From Liquidambar formosana (taxonomy: Eukaryota; Streptophyta; Magnoliopsida; Saxifragales; Altingiaceae), in NCBI GenBank assembly GCA_039720395.1, contig CM077833.1:10725133-10789132 (forward strand): DNA of 64,000 nucleotides, read 5' to 3'. The notes below the pieces were generated by a model. It had not been told where the DNA came from. It made no database searches and was given only the letters and a program-made list of their open reading frames with translations. The translations under genes and the position numbers were made by a program. Below are positions 34,501 through 45,680 of this stretch, piece after piece (positions within the stretch are counted from its first letter, which is position 1; each line of letters starts with the position of its first letter).

Positions 34501-36003
34501 TGTTGGCCCAAATGGTTTCAACACCATTGATTTTGATGATAACAATGCATAAGAAGGTTTTAAGGTCTAATGATTTCAAATTAAGCCTAAAACAGGTAAA
34601 ATCCAAGCTACAACAAATCATTTGACTCAAACAAAGGCATGGCACATGAATGGACATAAAAAAGAATCAACATTAAAGCTAAAAAGAAGAACAAGTGAAG
34701 TCATATAGGATTCAATGTAAGATTGATCCAATTTAATGTTCATTTGTGATTTAAGGGCTTTAGGTTCATGCATTAACCTGGCAACACTTAAAAAGAACCA
34801 ATTTAATTATGTTTAGAGTCTCTTGACTCATTGAAGAGACCCATTACAAATTAGGTCTTAAGCTCTTTCATTTCAGTTTTTACTGCAAAACTTTAAGATG
34901 TTTTAAAGATATTTAAGACATCTTGAAGATATTTAAGACGTTTGAAATCTGATTAAGAAGTCTGAAAATTTATTTAAAACGTTTGAATCATAATTAAGAC
35001 ATCTGAAGTAGGCTTAAGACATTTGATGCATAAGGCCCAGATTTACATTCTTTGATTTTTTGAGACGCCTGTTTAAGACGTCTGAATCAGAGTTTAAAAC
35101 GTCTGAATAAATTTAAGACGTCTAAAAAGTAAAAGACTAAATATAGCACCCTCTATGATTTTTTAAGACGTGAGAATAAGACGTCTTAAAGAGGTTTAAG
35201 ACGTCTGAAATGAGTTTAAGACGTCTGAATCCTCATGAATAGTGACCTTGAAAAACCTCTATAGAATACAATCCTCTGGTTTTTTTAAGATGCCTGAATC
35301 GAACGTCTTAAACAGAATCAGACATCTTAAATCGATTTTAGACGTCTGAATCTCTTGGGACTGACTCATAACGGATAGTTTTTCAAACGGTATTTTGAGT
35401 ATTAAATGCCCACTAAACCATCTTTCCTTGGCATTTATTGCTACAGAATGGTCATATGGACTCCTTGGGCTATATATATAAGTGTTAAACTCATTAACGG
35501 GCATTCATTGAGCTACAAACAAGATCATTCATTTATAAACCCTAATTTCACTTGTGAGTATTTATTGAGTTTCAATCAATAGCTAAGTGAGCTTTCAATT
35601 TATGTGTATCTATTCTTTTAAGAGAGCCTTCTTGAGCACAAAAACTACTCCAAACATCTTGTATCAAAGGGTTGTGTGAACCTTCACTTTGTAAGCACTT
35701 GAGAAGTGTGTTTAGCTAAGTATTGGTAAAGAACACTTGTATTGTAAAGGTTTGCTGCTCCACCTTGAAGGAGAGTAATAGTGGATTGGTGAATCCTCAA
35801 GCGAGCTCTTGAGGCGAGAACGTAGGCGAGAAGCCAAACCTCGTTAACATCGTTTGCATTCTCTTCCTCTTAATCTTTTTATTATTGCTTATTCTTGTAT
35901 TTATTCTTACTTGCAATAATTTGATTTTGAAATTGTAATTAGTTTTTAATTTGGGCTATAACCTTATTCACCCCCCCTCTTGGTTTACTTATTTGGGACA
36001 ACA
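34501..36003 (+). mobile_element. Solo LTR, forward orientation, TSD TACCT
   Basis: It begins TGTTGGCCCAAATGG and ends TTTGGGACAACA, flanked by a perfect 5-bp duplication TACCT (34496-34500 and 36004-36008). The C-rich TTCACCCCCCC tract just before the end is typical of copia-type plant LTRs. The CAAGCGAGCTCTTGAGG and AACCTCGTTAAC blocks match, in reverse, the solo LTR at 29061-30368. No internal domain adjoins it. Confidence 0.85.
34897..35350 (+). repeat. Irregular array of TTTAAGACGTCTGAA units
   Basis: About 18 imperfect copies of a short unit around the palindrome AGACGTCT are spread through the left half of the solo LTR. Related GGACGTC(C/T) units occur in the opposite-orientation LTR at about 29815-29950, so the array belongs to the LTR family. 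Confidence 0.75.
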
Positions 36004-36008
36004 TACCT

Positions 36009-37196
36009 TACTTTCAAACAGGAAAAGGATCCAAATTTGCAAAAGCCTCCAACTAATCTACCTCAACCTCCACCCTTGATAAACCCTAAAAACCAGTAGC
36101 TGTGATTGTGGGAGTCTAGAAAGAGGAGCCTGTGGAGTTCCTATCACCAATTAAACCTAAGGGTAACCATTCTTCTTTTAACTTTCATTCTCTTATCATT
36201 TTGCATGTTTATTAATTGTCTTTCATGAAATAGGTTTATGATTTCTTTATGCATTCTTTTATTTGACATATGGAATCAGCATGTAATGATTTAAAGCATG
36301 ATTTAGCACATACTTGAAGCATGTAGAGTAGGATTGAATAGCATATATTCATTTGCTTATTGTTTTCCCAAATATATGCATGATTATAGCGTATGGCTGA
36401 ATTAACTCATTAATCCTGACGTTTCTTTCTTATGGTTATTCTTTTCTCTCTCATATTTAGATCTAGGATTGTTTTTACCATCTTCAGAGCATGATAGGAT
36501 GGTTCATATACACATTTCAGTCATTCGTGGGTCTGTATAACATGATAGTCGCATAATGGGTTCAAATTCATGATTCTGCATATATTGCATAATAAGCATG
36601 TACGAACGTGCTTCACCTATGCACGTATATGCTTATCTCATGCACGTATGTGCATAACAAATTCCAAGCAAAATAACCCCTATGTTTTGAAGGCAACGTA
36701 AGTATAGCTTGATCTTTCAAATACTTGATTTTGTGTATATATTTATTTCTCATTATTTACCTTGATTTCATATCTATTTGTCATTATGTGCCATCATTTG
36801 AGTTAAATCATATAGTTGCTTGAATACAGTTGAATCCAATTAAGTCCTTTTTTTAATTAAAACCAATAAGTACATGCGAGGGCCGGCTTTGGCTGGGTGT
36901 TGTTGGGTGCCTCACACCTTCCCAACAACCAACCCTATCTCTAAACCTGAAAATTCTCTGGTTATGACGAGTTAGACCCTTTCTAGGGGTCAATTGGTTC
37001 TCGAAGCCAAATTGGGTGGCGACTCCCTCTCTGCACTAGTCCTCCTGGTTAGTGGCGTATCCCCAAGCCGCGTGGTGGTTCCAAACGTAGCATTCATAGG
37101 TGGATTTGAATACCCAACTAGGTCGCTCCAACCAATCGAATCTTTTAAGTGCCTGAATGATCTCAACCGCAGGATGAAAATTAAAGGGATTTAATG
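36009..37196. other. Intergenic with possible LTR remnant
   Basis: No gene. Around 36880-37025 there is GGGTGTTGTTGGGTGCCTCACACC followed by a TTGGGTGGCGACTCC sequence resembling the LTR end and primer region of Ogre/Tat-type elements. A similar block lies at 41305-41420. This is too little to assign. Confidence 0.35.
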
Positions 37197-37245
37197 GCTG
37201 AATGAGCACGGGCTGAGATAACCCTATATCAGCACGTGCTCAGTT
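37197..37245. repeat. Short palindrome of the AGCACGTGCTGATATA MITE family
   Basis: TGAGCACGGGCTGAGATA and TATATCAGCACGTGCTCA form an inverted repeat of about 18 bases per arm with a loop of a few bases. The terminus matches the MITE at 5419-5564, so this looks like a deleted copy consisting of little more than its two ends. Confidence 0.6.
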
Positions 37246-37294
37246 GAATACTTCTACATACGAACATATATATCTATATCTATTTATATCAATA

Positions 37295-37580
37295 TCTATA
37301 CTACTAATAAAAGTCTCTTAACTAAAAAAACTTTTAATCGACAATATTACCTACATTTTAAATTATAAATACATGTTTACCCTTAAATTATAATAATGTT
37401 TAAATTTGAAAAAAAAAAAAAAAAAAAAAAACCAAAGAAGAAGCCTAAAGTAATTAAACCTATAGTAGTGGAGTGCACGGCTACTCCATCTAATTGTGGA
37501 TAGACGTGCTACTTCAAGTTTCAACTTTCAAGGGATTATAAAGACCCGACTACAAACTCTCACAATCTCGTAGTTTACAT

Positions 37581-37611
<31 letters not shown>

Positions 37612-40068
37612 GAAAGAAAAAAAGAAAAAACCTACAAACTCTTGCTTTCCTATAGTCTCCATGTTTCTAGGGCTGGTTTTGGGGACAAACGAGCAAAGGG
37701 GCCACCTAGGGCCCCACATTTTGGATAAAAAATGACGGCCCCATAGTAGGCTTAATTTTTTTATTTTTTCCAAAAAGAACGGTTTTTGCAATCCCTTAAT
37801 TTTATTTGTACACCCCACTAATTTTTATTTCAAGGTTTTACAAAAAAAAATATAGAAGGCTCTTTTTTTATTTTTTTATTTTTATCAACAAATATAGAAG
37901 GTTCTTGTAAATATATGTTATGTGATCTACTAGAAAACATCATTTTGAACAACTTTGCAGAAGAAATGTTTTACAAGATTTATCGTTTAAGTAGATTTTT
38001 TGATAATTTACCGTCTCTGTTTAATTTTTGGCCAAAAAGTCTACTTAAACGAAAGATTTTCGAAAAGCTTTCTTCTACAAAGTTATTCAAAATTATGTTT
38101 TCTAGTGGATTATGCAGTCAGTTTTCTTAAAAACCTTTTATATTTTTCTAAAACCTTAAGAAATTAAAATCAAGAGGAAATATGCCAAAAGTTCAATTTA
38201 AAGAATTCACACAGTTAGCAGTCTTGGTAGAATTTTTATATAGCCTCAAGTCCACAATGATGCTCAAACAATGATTCGTTGGCCGATTTTTTCTTCCAAA
38301 TTCCAACCTTGCCCATATTGGTTGCTATGGTAAGCAATCAATGTGATTCCCTACATTGATTATCATTAATTTGACCCTATTTTTTCTCCCCACATTTTCT
38401 ATAATAAATAACAGTTTTCCTTTTTTGTTGCCCTCAAAGGGATTTTGCCACCTTTTCGCAAACCTTTTCAATAACCCACCATTTTAACACCAAAATCCCC
38501 AAATCTGATGTTGCACACCCCCCCCCCCCAACCAACAAATGGATTCAAATCAGCTGTAACCCTAAGCATAGTTACATGAACTCGTCGGAAATTAGAACAA
38601 ATGGTTACAACAACCAAGTAACAATTCACAGTGATCAAAATCCCCAAATTTGACAATGCACAATACCCTCCAAACTAGGCATTCAAATAAGATAAATAGT
38701 TACATGAACTAGTGGAAAACAAAATTTTTACAGTTACAACCAACCAATACCTATTTACAAACATCATGTAACTGTGTTCAAAAAGCTCATATAACTAAAA
38801 TGATACAATGAATCACATGAAACAATGCACACAATAAGGTTCATACAAAAATCACCCAAAAAAAAAAAAAAAAAAAAAGACAATCTATTGTGCAACTATT
38901 ACAACACGTCCAATTTCGCAACCATCCTGCCCAATTTTCAAATGTAATTGTTAAATCGTACCCATAGACACAAACCACCAAAAAATAACATTCTTTTTGG
39001 GTACGTTGGTTTGGCTTGGCTACTTGCAATTCAAGAAAACATTGGTTTGGCTTTAATTCAATTGTGTGATTTCCGAAATTTGATTATCAGAGTTATTGTG
39101 TCAAGAAAATCCAAGATTTTAGGGAAAGTTTGTGTTAGAAATTTCAAACAAAAACAGTTTGTAGTGAAGGGGCAAGGACATTTTTGTCATGTCCACTCTC
39201 AATGGACTTGAGGCTTCATTAGTTTTTTAAGGGGGACTTTAACCTGTTCAAGTATGCAAAATTGAACTTGTGGCCAATCACTCCTAAAATCAATGGGATG
39301 TGCAAACAAACTTTATGTTGGTACTAGAAAAAAAATTTTGTGTATGGAGGGCCCCATTTTAAGAGTTCGCATAGGGCTTCAAAAAACTCAAAACTAGCCC
39401 TACATGTTTCCTTGGCTATCTATAGACAAGTTCATCTCAATTGTTTTTCATAACCCCATCACAGCATGTGTATGCATGGGTGGATAACTTTTCTACAATT
39501 TATTTATTTATATTTTGGGATAGAACCTATTCATCTAACTCATCGACCAAAAAAGGTAACACTTATACTTAATAAATCTTCTTTTTTTTTTTTGTTTTTT
39601 TTTGGGGGGGGGGGAGGAGACAGGAAAAACTGCTTTCTTCCATTAATAAAATATAAAAATTTGTCATAGTATGATGGTTTAGACTGCAAAATTTATTTCT
39701 CTTTGATTTTGGTTATCATGATTCATGATACGATCTTTTTAATATGATTTGTGTTGAATAATTTGTGTTTATACAATATATACAATATAAACGCACTTGT
39801 TTGTTAAAAATCCTACTAGATATATAGCATTTATGGATCATCTTTTTATGATAAGTTTTGATGCATTATAATTCATGGATTTTATTGACTCACATTATGT
39901 TATGTGTTTTTTTTTTCTCAAAAGATGGGTTCAAATTCTAGTTACTAATATGTATATTAGGTTTTGTGATTTCTTTTATGTTCTCCTTTGATATTTTGTT
40001 GTTAAGTAAATTTTTCTAAAAAAATCAAATCATTAAAATCAAGTGAAATGCACGTGTGCAATATCTAA
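37295..40068 (+). mobile_element. Second putative Helitron
   Basis: It begins TCTATACTACTAATAAAAG preceded by A, the usual Helitron 5' end. It ends with the small palindrome TGCACGTGTGCA, then ATAT and CTAA followed by T, which fits the CTRR terminus. The length would be about 2.8 kb with no Rep/helicase ORF, so non-autonomous. Poly-A runs, a GT-free AT-rich interior and a long hairpin at 37926-38109 lie inside. Both ends were chosen by eye, so the pairing is provisional. Confidence 0.42.
37926..38109. repeat. Long hairpin (70-bp arms)
   Basis: The arms at 37926-37995 and 38040-38109 are reverse complements at about 59 of 70 positions, separated by a 44-base loop. The left arm begins TCTACTAGAAAACATCATTT and the right arm is its inverted partner. 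Flanking sequence may extend the stem imperfectly. It could be a foldback MITE or a small-RNA precursor. Confidence 0.8.
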
Positions 40069-40419
40069 TATATATATATATATACACACACACGGATCTT
40101 TTCTTTTGAAGATGTGCTGATATAAGTTAGATTGTGAAATCACCTTATTATGTAAACACATACATATATATATATAGATAGGGTGGCGATATTGCCACAT
40201 CAAAAAACACTTCTTACATAGTACTTCAAAACGTAGAGTCATGAAGGGACAATTTTGTCTTTTTAACACCATACACCTATAGACATCCCATTTTGTCCCT
40301 ATATTTGTTGGTGAGTTCCTAATGATGAGGTCCGTAATGTTTATTGTCAACCTGAGTCTCTTTTCTATGAGCAAAGCAAGCAAGTGGGTTAGGTGCATTT
40401 GGTAGAAAGTATATGTGTG

Positions 40420-40428
<9 letters not shown>

Positions 40429-40458
<30 letters not shown>
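40429..40458. repeat. (GT)n microsatellite
   Basis: About 15 GT units followed by a G run; a likely polymorphic simple repeat. Confidence 0.92.
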
Positions 40459-40460
<2 letters not shown>

Positions 40461-41877
40461 GGGGGGAAGTGGGACGGCCGATGTGGGGAATGAGGGGGAA
40501 TGCATAAGAGAAAGAAAAAATACAAAGAAATGGGAGAGAAGGAGAAGAAAGAAAAACATAAAGAAAAGAGAAGTTGGGAGAATGAGGAGGAATGAGGGGG
40601 AATGGTGGGGGGGGGGGGAAGTTAGGTTTTGAATATAAAAAAGGGAAATGAGTGGGCACAATTGGGATTTTCTTTCCTATAAACTAACAACAATTCAAAC
40701 ATTGGGGGGGGTGGGATTTTGAGAGAATTGGACATTAGCAAAAGGGAGAACGGCTAGAGAGAAGGGAAAAAAACTAAGAATTTGAGAGGGAGGAGAGACG
40801 AACAGACAAGGAGATTGAGAGAGAAAAATATATAGAGAGATAGGGAGGATACACATAGAGAGAAAATAGGAGAGAATTGGAGATAGCTTGCTTGGCTCAA
40901 CAAGAGAGATGCTGCCGGATTGACAGTGGACCTAAGGGATGGTTTAAATACCAATTAATTTCTATAAATTATATATTTGATAATAGGATTATATAGGTTG
41001 TTTAGATTATGATTTTGTTGCATACAATATCCGTTTGAACTAACCTCTGTTGCAGGTGAGCTGGTTTCATCGTGGAGAAGATGAACTAGTAATGCCATGC
41101 GTACGCATGACATGTGATGTGTACGCATATTGATAATATGTGTACGTGTGTTAGTTTTAATTATTGTTTATATTTTGCCATCAATTGTTTATTTATTATC
41201 TTTTGTTATTAACCTACCATTTGTGTGTGCTATTTATTTGTTGTATAATTAAAAGGTGGTCCATATTAAATTAAAATACTAAACATGTTCAATGAATACA
41301 AAATGAGGGCTGGTTTATTATCAGGTATTGTTGGGTGCCTAACACCTTCCCAACATGTACCTTAGCTCCGAACCTTTCTTTGTTTAATAAAATTGGTCCT
41401 AAACCCTTCCAGGTGGTGACTCTTATTCATATGCTAATTCCCAGGGGTTAGCACCAATAGAAATAAAAACAGGTAAACACAAGTAAAAGCAACCGCGTAG
41501 TGAAAATCAGTGCGCTCACAACACCCTTTCAAAGTCAATGAGCCATTCAATTATTCACGTTTTCACTCTCCACTTTCCAAAAACTCAAACACCCAAGTGT
41601 GGATTCCAAACACCCTCCTCCCCTCTCCTACTTTCCTTTTCTCTCTCTCTAACTCTCCTTCTCACTCATGGAACCATGGCTAGACGACCTAGCCAACAAC
41701 TAATTACAATACATCAGCTTCAACTCCACCTCCACCACCACCACCACCACTACCAACACCTAGATCATTGATTGCAACACCAGCTCCAGCTCTAAACTAA
41801 CCTTCACTACTTTTTCCTCCACCTTTGCTGATGTCTTACTCCATACGAAACCCTATGATCAAGTAGCCTATAAAAAA

Positions 41878-43453
41878 ATTTAGGGAATATTAGCAATTAC
41901 CCCTATTAGGGGTTGCTATTTAACAATAATCCCATCAAAAGATTTCTTAACTCCTTAACCCCATAGTTTAGCATACCTATTAATAATAAGGAAATATTTT
42001 TTTTTGAAAATTCTCATATTAACCTTTTATATATCCAAGCTCAACCCTTTATCTCACGTTTTCCATTTTTCCTACGTTCTCTCCCTCTCTCCTATGGTTC
42101 CACTGCCGATCAAGCTGCAACTGCTATTCCGACGACTATAGTTCCTACTGGCAACCTCCAACGAGACTCACTCGTCGATCTCTTTTCTCCTTTTTTTTTT
42201 TCCCTTTCATTATGTTGTCACTAGATCTGAGAACCAGATCCATTACTATAGCTTAAGGTCAGCCATAGCTCTCCTCCCTTTCTTCTTCTTCTTCTTTTTT
42301 TTTACCCCCATTTTTTTCTCACCAGATTTTTTGCCATGGCTAAAACACAGCCATGGCTCTCTTATCCCTTTATTTCTTTCTTTCATTCTTTCTTTCCCTC
42401 CCATCAAATCTGTTTATGTTATGATGATAATTTTTTGGGGAGCTATTACTTGTGTTTGTGTTCAACCAACCGTAAATGCTGTTTTTTTATAGCAAAATAG
42501 TAAATTGTTACTGTTTTATATAGAAATTTGTAGCAACACAAAATAGTAAAATGTGACTAAATCTCAACCATAGCCAATGCCATAGCCTAGAATAGCTATA
42601 ATAGTGCTTGCAACACCTCCTATAGAGGTTTTGTTGTGATGATAACTTTTTTGGGGGCTGCTTCATGTGTTTAGGCTCACACAATTGTAAATAGTGTTTT
42701 TTATAGTACAAAATAGTAAATTGCTACTATTTTCAATAGAAATTTTTTTAATAGCACAAAATAATAAACTGTAACTATTTTCTATATAATTTTTAATATC
42801 ATAAAATAGTAAAATGTGACTGTTTACGATATAAATTTTGCAACTTATTATAAACAACATTTTATATTATGCTTTTTTTCCTTCGATCCAAACAAGAATG
42901 ACTTTCAAGGAAGAAGAAGAAGAAGGTAGTGATCCAACTGGTGCTTTAACTACTGGCCGGGTCTCGATGGGTTAGGGTTTCTTTTGTTGTTGAGATGATG
43001 AATTAGCAGCCATGGTGAACGAAGAAGAAGAAGAAGAAAGATGTAACAGCAACCATGGTGAATGCATCAATGGAGAAGAAGGAAGATGTAGCATCAACAA
43101 CATGAGAGAGGCAGTGCTTGAAGGCAGATGAGGCTTGAATCCCGTCGAGCTTAGGTCCCTGGAGATGGAGGAGGTTCGGGTAGGGTTATTGGAAGTTTAA
43201 ATAGTCGTCAGGTGGTCGGAGCTCGATCATTGGTGGAAGTCATTGCCGATGATAAACATGGGAGAGGGAGAATGTGGGGGAGATAAAGAACATAAGAGAA
43301 GGAGAATGGTGAACTTAGGGTGTATAAAAAATGGTATTTTTGTCAAAAAGTGGGCAAAATGGGTTATTAGGTTAAGGAAAAACATGTTGGAGTAATTATA
43401 AAATAAAAAAAAAAGTCTAGCTTATAACATGGGGCTATGGCTAAAAATCCCAA
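41878..43453 (-). mobile_element. Nested TIR-like element, copy 1
   Basis: The right end read in reverse is GGGATTTTTAGCCATAGCCCC, and the left end is TAGGGAATATTAGCAATTACCCC. Both ends resemble those of the unit at 59628-61076, which lies in the opposite orientation. Both units share interior tracts of the type GCACAAAATAGTAAATTGTTACT (here about 42490-42860). No coding capacity is evident. Small GAA-rich frames around 42900-43080 may be captured sequence. Confidence 0.45.
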
Positions 43454-44080
43454 AAATTTAAAAATAAAGAATAGAACAAGAACTGGGTAAGCATATATAT
43501 TGGTGAAGGGAGAACCCAAAGCTCATGATGCATATAGCCCCAATAAGCTCCACCTACATACACCAAGCCAACACCCACCATTACGAGCTAAGGGGTGAAA
43601 ATTTGAACCCACAAGAATAAGGATAGAAGGTGTAAAACCAAAATCTGGACCCACAAGCCATAAGGTGTGAAGCTTCGATGATGGTTGTGGTATCGACGAC
43701 GGCTAAAACTCCTAAATGTAGTGATGGCGAGAGGCAATAGTTGTGACAGCAACTGTTGGTGAAGTGAAGATCTAAAACCACCAACTCCATGCGTTTTTTT
43801 TTTTTTTCCCCCAAAATCTCAATTAGGGACGACGACGGCACCTGGATCTCAGATGATATCACAGGTAGGAAAAACATGTATTAGAAAAGGAGGAAAAAAA
43901 AAAAAAGAAGCATTACGTGAATGGATAAAAAAGAGAGTGGAGTCTATGGGGGCATGTGAATGGTAATTAAAAAGGAGAGTTAGTAAAAGGCACATTAAGG
44001 GCAAAATGGTCCCTTCCAATTACTTTATGTTTTGAATTGCTATGGAAGAAGCATTTCTTGCTGTGGGAATATCACCACCC

Positions 44081-45405
44081 TATATATAAAAATATATACT
44101 ATATGATATATTACCTTTTGGTACTTATTCCTAGAGTAATACCAAAATAGAGGCAATTTGTAGTCAATTTGTAGTCAATTTGTATCAAGTTGACAGTTAA
44201 TATGTAGTATGTTGACATATAATATCATTTTTTTGGTATTAAGTTGGGAATTGGTTACCAAAAGGTACTTTCCTGAAAAAACGAATACTATCCCTGATTG
44301 GAGAAATTACCTTTTGTTGATCACTTCCCAATGAAATATCAAACAAAGGGTATTGGCTATCAACTTGCTACAAAATAACTGTATATGTGCTTCAAAATAA
44401 CTACTATCTTCTTTTGTTTTATATTTCATTGGGAAGTGGTTACAAAAAGTAATTTCCCTTTCACAACGCCCATGTTTGTCTCTTTCCCAATTCCCATGTT
44501 TGTCCCTCAAAAAAAAAAAAATTTGTAAAAATGCTTTTCAATCTACCATTGGAAATGGATAAATTTATTTATCAATTACTTTCAATTTTTTCTCACTTTT
44601 CGATATAGGCCTAAAGAGATCAAAAGTAACCTGTATACATTGTATTTGTATTTTTTTTTCTCATTATTATTATTATTATTATTTTGGGTAAGTGTTAAAA
44701 GAAAAAAGAAAAAAAACTATGATCCTTCATCTTGAAACTAATACATTTTAATTTGCAACAAAACCAAACCAATAAAAAATAAAACTACGAAACTATGATC
44801 CTTAGTCTTTTAATTTGCAACAAAACCAAACCAATAAAAAATAAAACTACGAAGCTATGATCCTTAGTCTTTCCTCTTCCTTTTTCCTCTTCCTTCAAGC
44901 AAGCCACCAGTAGCCAAACAAAAGAAAAGATGAAAGAAACAAAAAAAAAAAAAAAAAAAAACCTAGTACTTTCCATTATTTGTAACGTAACTAAACAAAT
45001 GAAAAATAAATAACCACCAATACCCCCTAGAAAAGGAACAAAGAAAAAAGAAGAATTTGGTGCTTTCTGTAAACAAATGAAATAAATAAGGGAGAAAAAA
45101 AATACAAACATGGTGATGCCACATGTCACCATGTGAAGAAAATAATGTTTTATTAATTTAATTCTCTATTATTTTTCCTTTATTCTTAATTTTCTATTTT
45201 CAATATGTTGGAAAACACTAGAAACAACTTATCTTCATTTGTTAACTCTTTATCTTCCCAATGTTAGAAAACATTAAAAAGAACCAATAAAGTAACCAAC
45301 CAACCTTTATTTATAGTTGAGTTGTCTTTTCTATTAATTTAATATATTTGATATATGTATGAAAAAAATAGAAGGCATTTTTTTATAAAATTTTTTAATT
45401 TTATA
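44081..45405. other. Intergenic, A/T-rich
   Basis: Poly-A and poly-T tracts and a TAT/ATT repeat near 44664-44682. No gene recognised apart from the tandem duplication listed separately. Confidence 0.45.
44746..44869. repeat. 62-bp tandem duplication
   Basis: The unit starting TTTTAATTTGCAACAAAACC and ending CTATGATCCTTAGTC occurs twice in a row (44746 and 44808) with about one difference. A third partial ACTATGATCCTTCATC lies just before it. Confidence 0.85.
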
Positions 45406-45680
45406 CTCCCTCCATCCCACAAAGACAGGCCATTTTTGCAACTTTTTTTGTCCTAAAATGTTTGGTCATTTTGAAAAGTTAAATCATATGTTTTTTGGGG
45501 ATTTTCCTATATGACCCTTTCTTAATTCAACAATAACTTTTCACACAACTCAATAACAATTAGTAGGAGAGGATACTTTTAGAAAGATGGAGTTTAATAA
45601 GTGAGAGGTCAATGTAATGATGGCTTTTCTTAAACTGTGTGTTTTGTCAAACTTAACCTATCTTTGTAAGACGAAGAGAG
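45406..45680. mobile_element. Stowaway-type MITE
   Basis: CTCCCTCCATCCCACAAAGA on the left and the inverted GAAGAGAG/TCTTTGT-like end on the right form terminal inverted repeats of the Stowaway (Tc1/mariner) type. They are flanked by TA on both sides, the expected target duplication. Length 275 bp, non-coding. Confidence 0.75.

Larger units (their letters stand above)
40181..44080. mobile_element. 3.9-kb TIR element related to 643-1584
   Basis: The left end GGGTGGCGATATTGCCACATC and the right end, reverse complement GGGTGGTGATATTCCCACAGC, are inverted repeats continuing for about 90 bases through the CTTC(T/C).CATAG and GGGACAATTTTG-like blocks. The same termini bound the shorter element at 643-1584. 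The flanks are TA-rich, so a target duplication cannot be proved. No transposase is recognisable. The interior holds a GT microsatellite, LTR-like debris and another nested element. Confidence 0.55.

Noticed and set aside
34897..35350. CRISPR-like spaced repeats
   Set aside because: Units are imperfect, irregularly spaced and inside an LTR of a plant genome; not a CRISPR array.
36880..37030. Ogre/Tat LTR end with GTGGCGACTCC primer region
   Set aside because: Only short motifs match, no LTR boundaries or target duplication; kept as a comment in the intergenic entry.
40039..40661. 206-codon minus-strand frame
   Set aside because: Spans a GT microsatellite and purine-rich repeats, giving His/Thr and Pro/Ser runs; length alone is not support.
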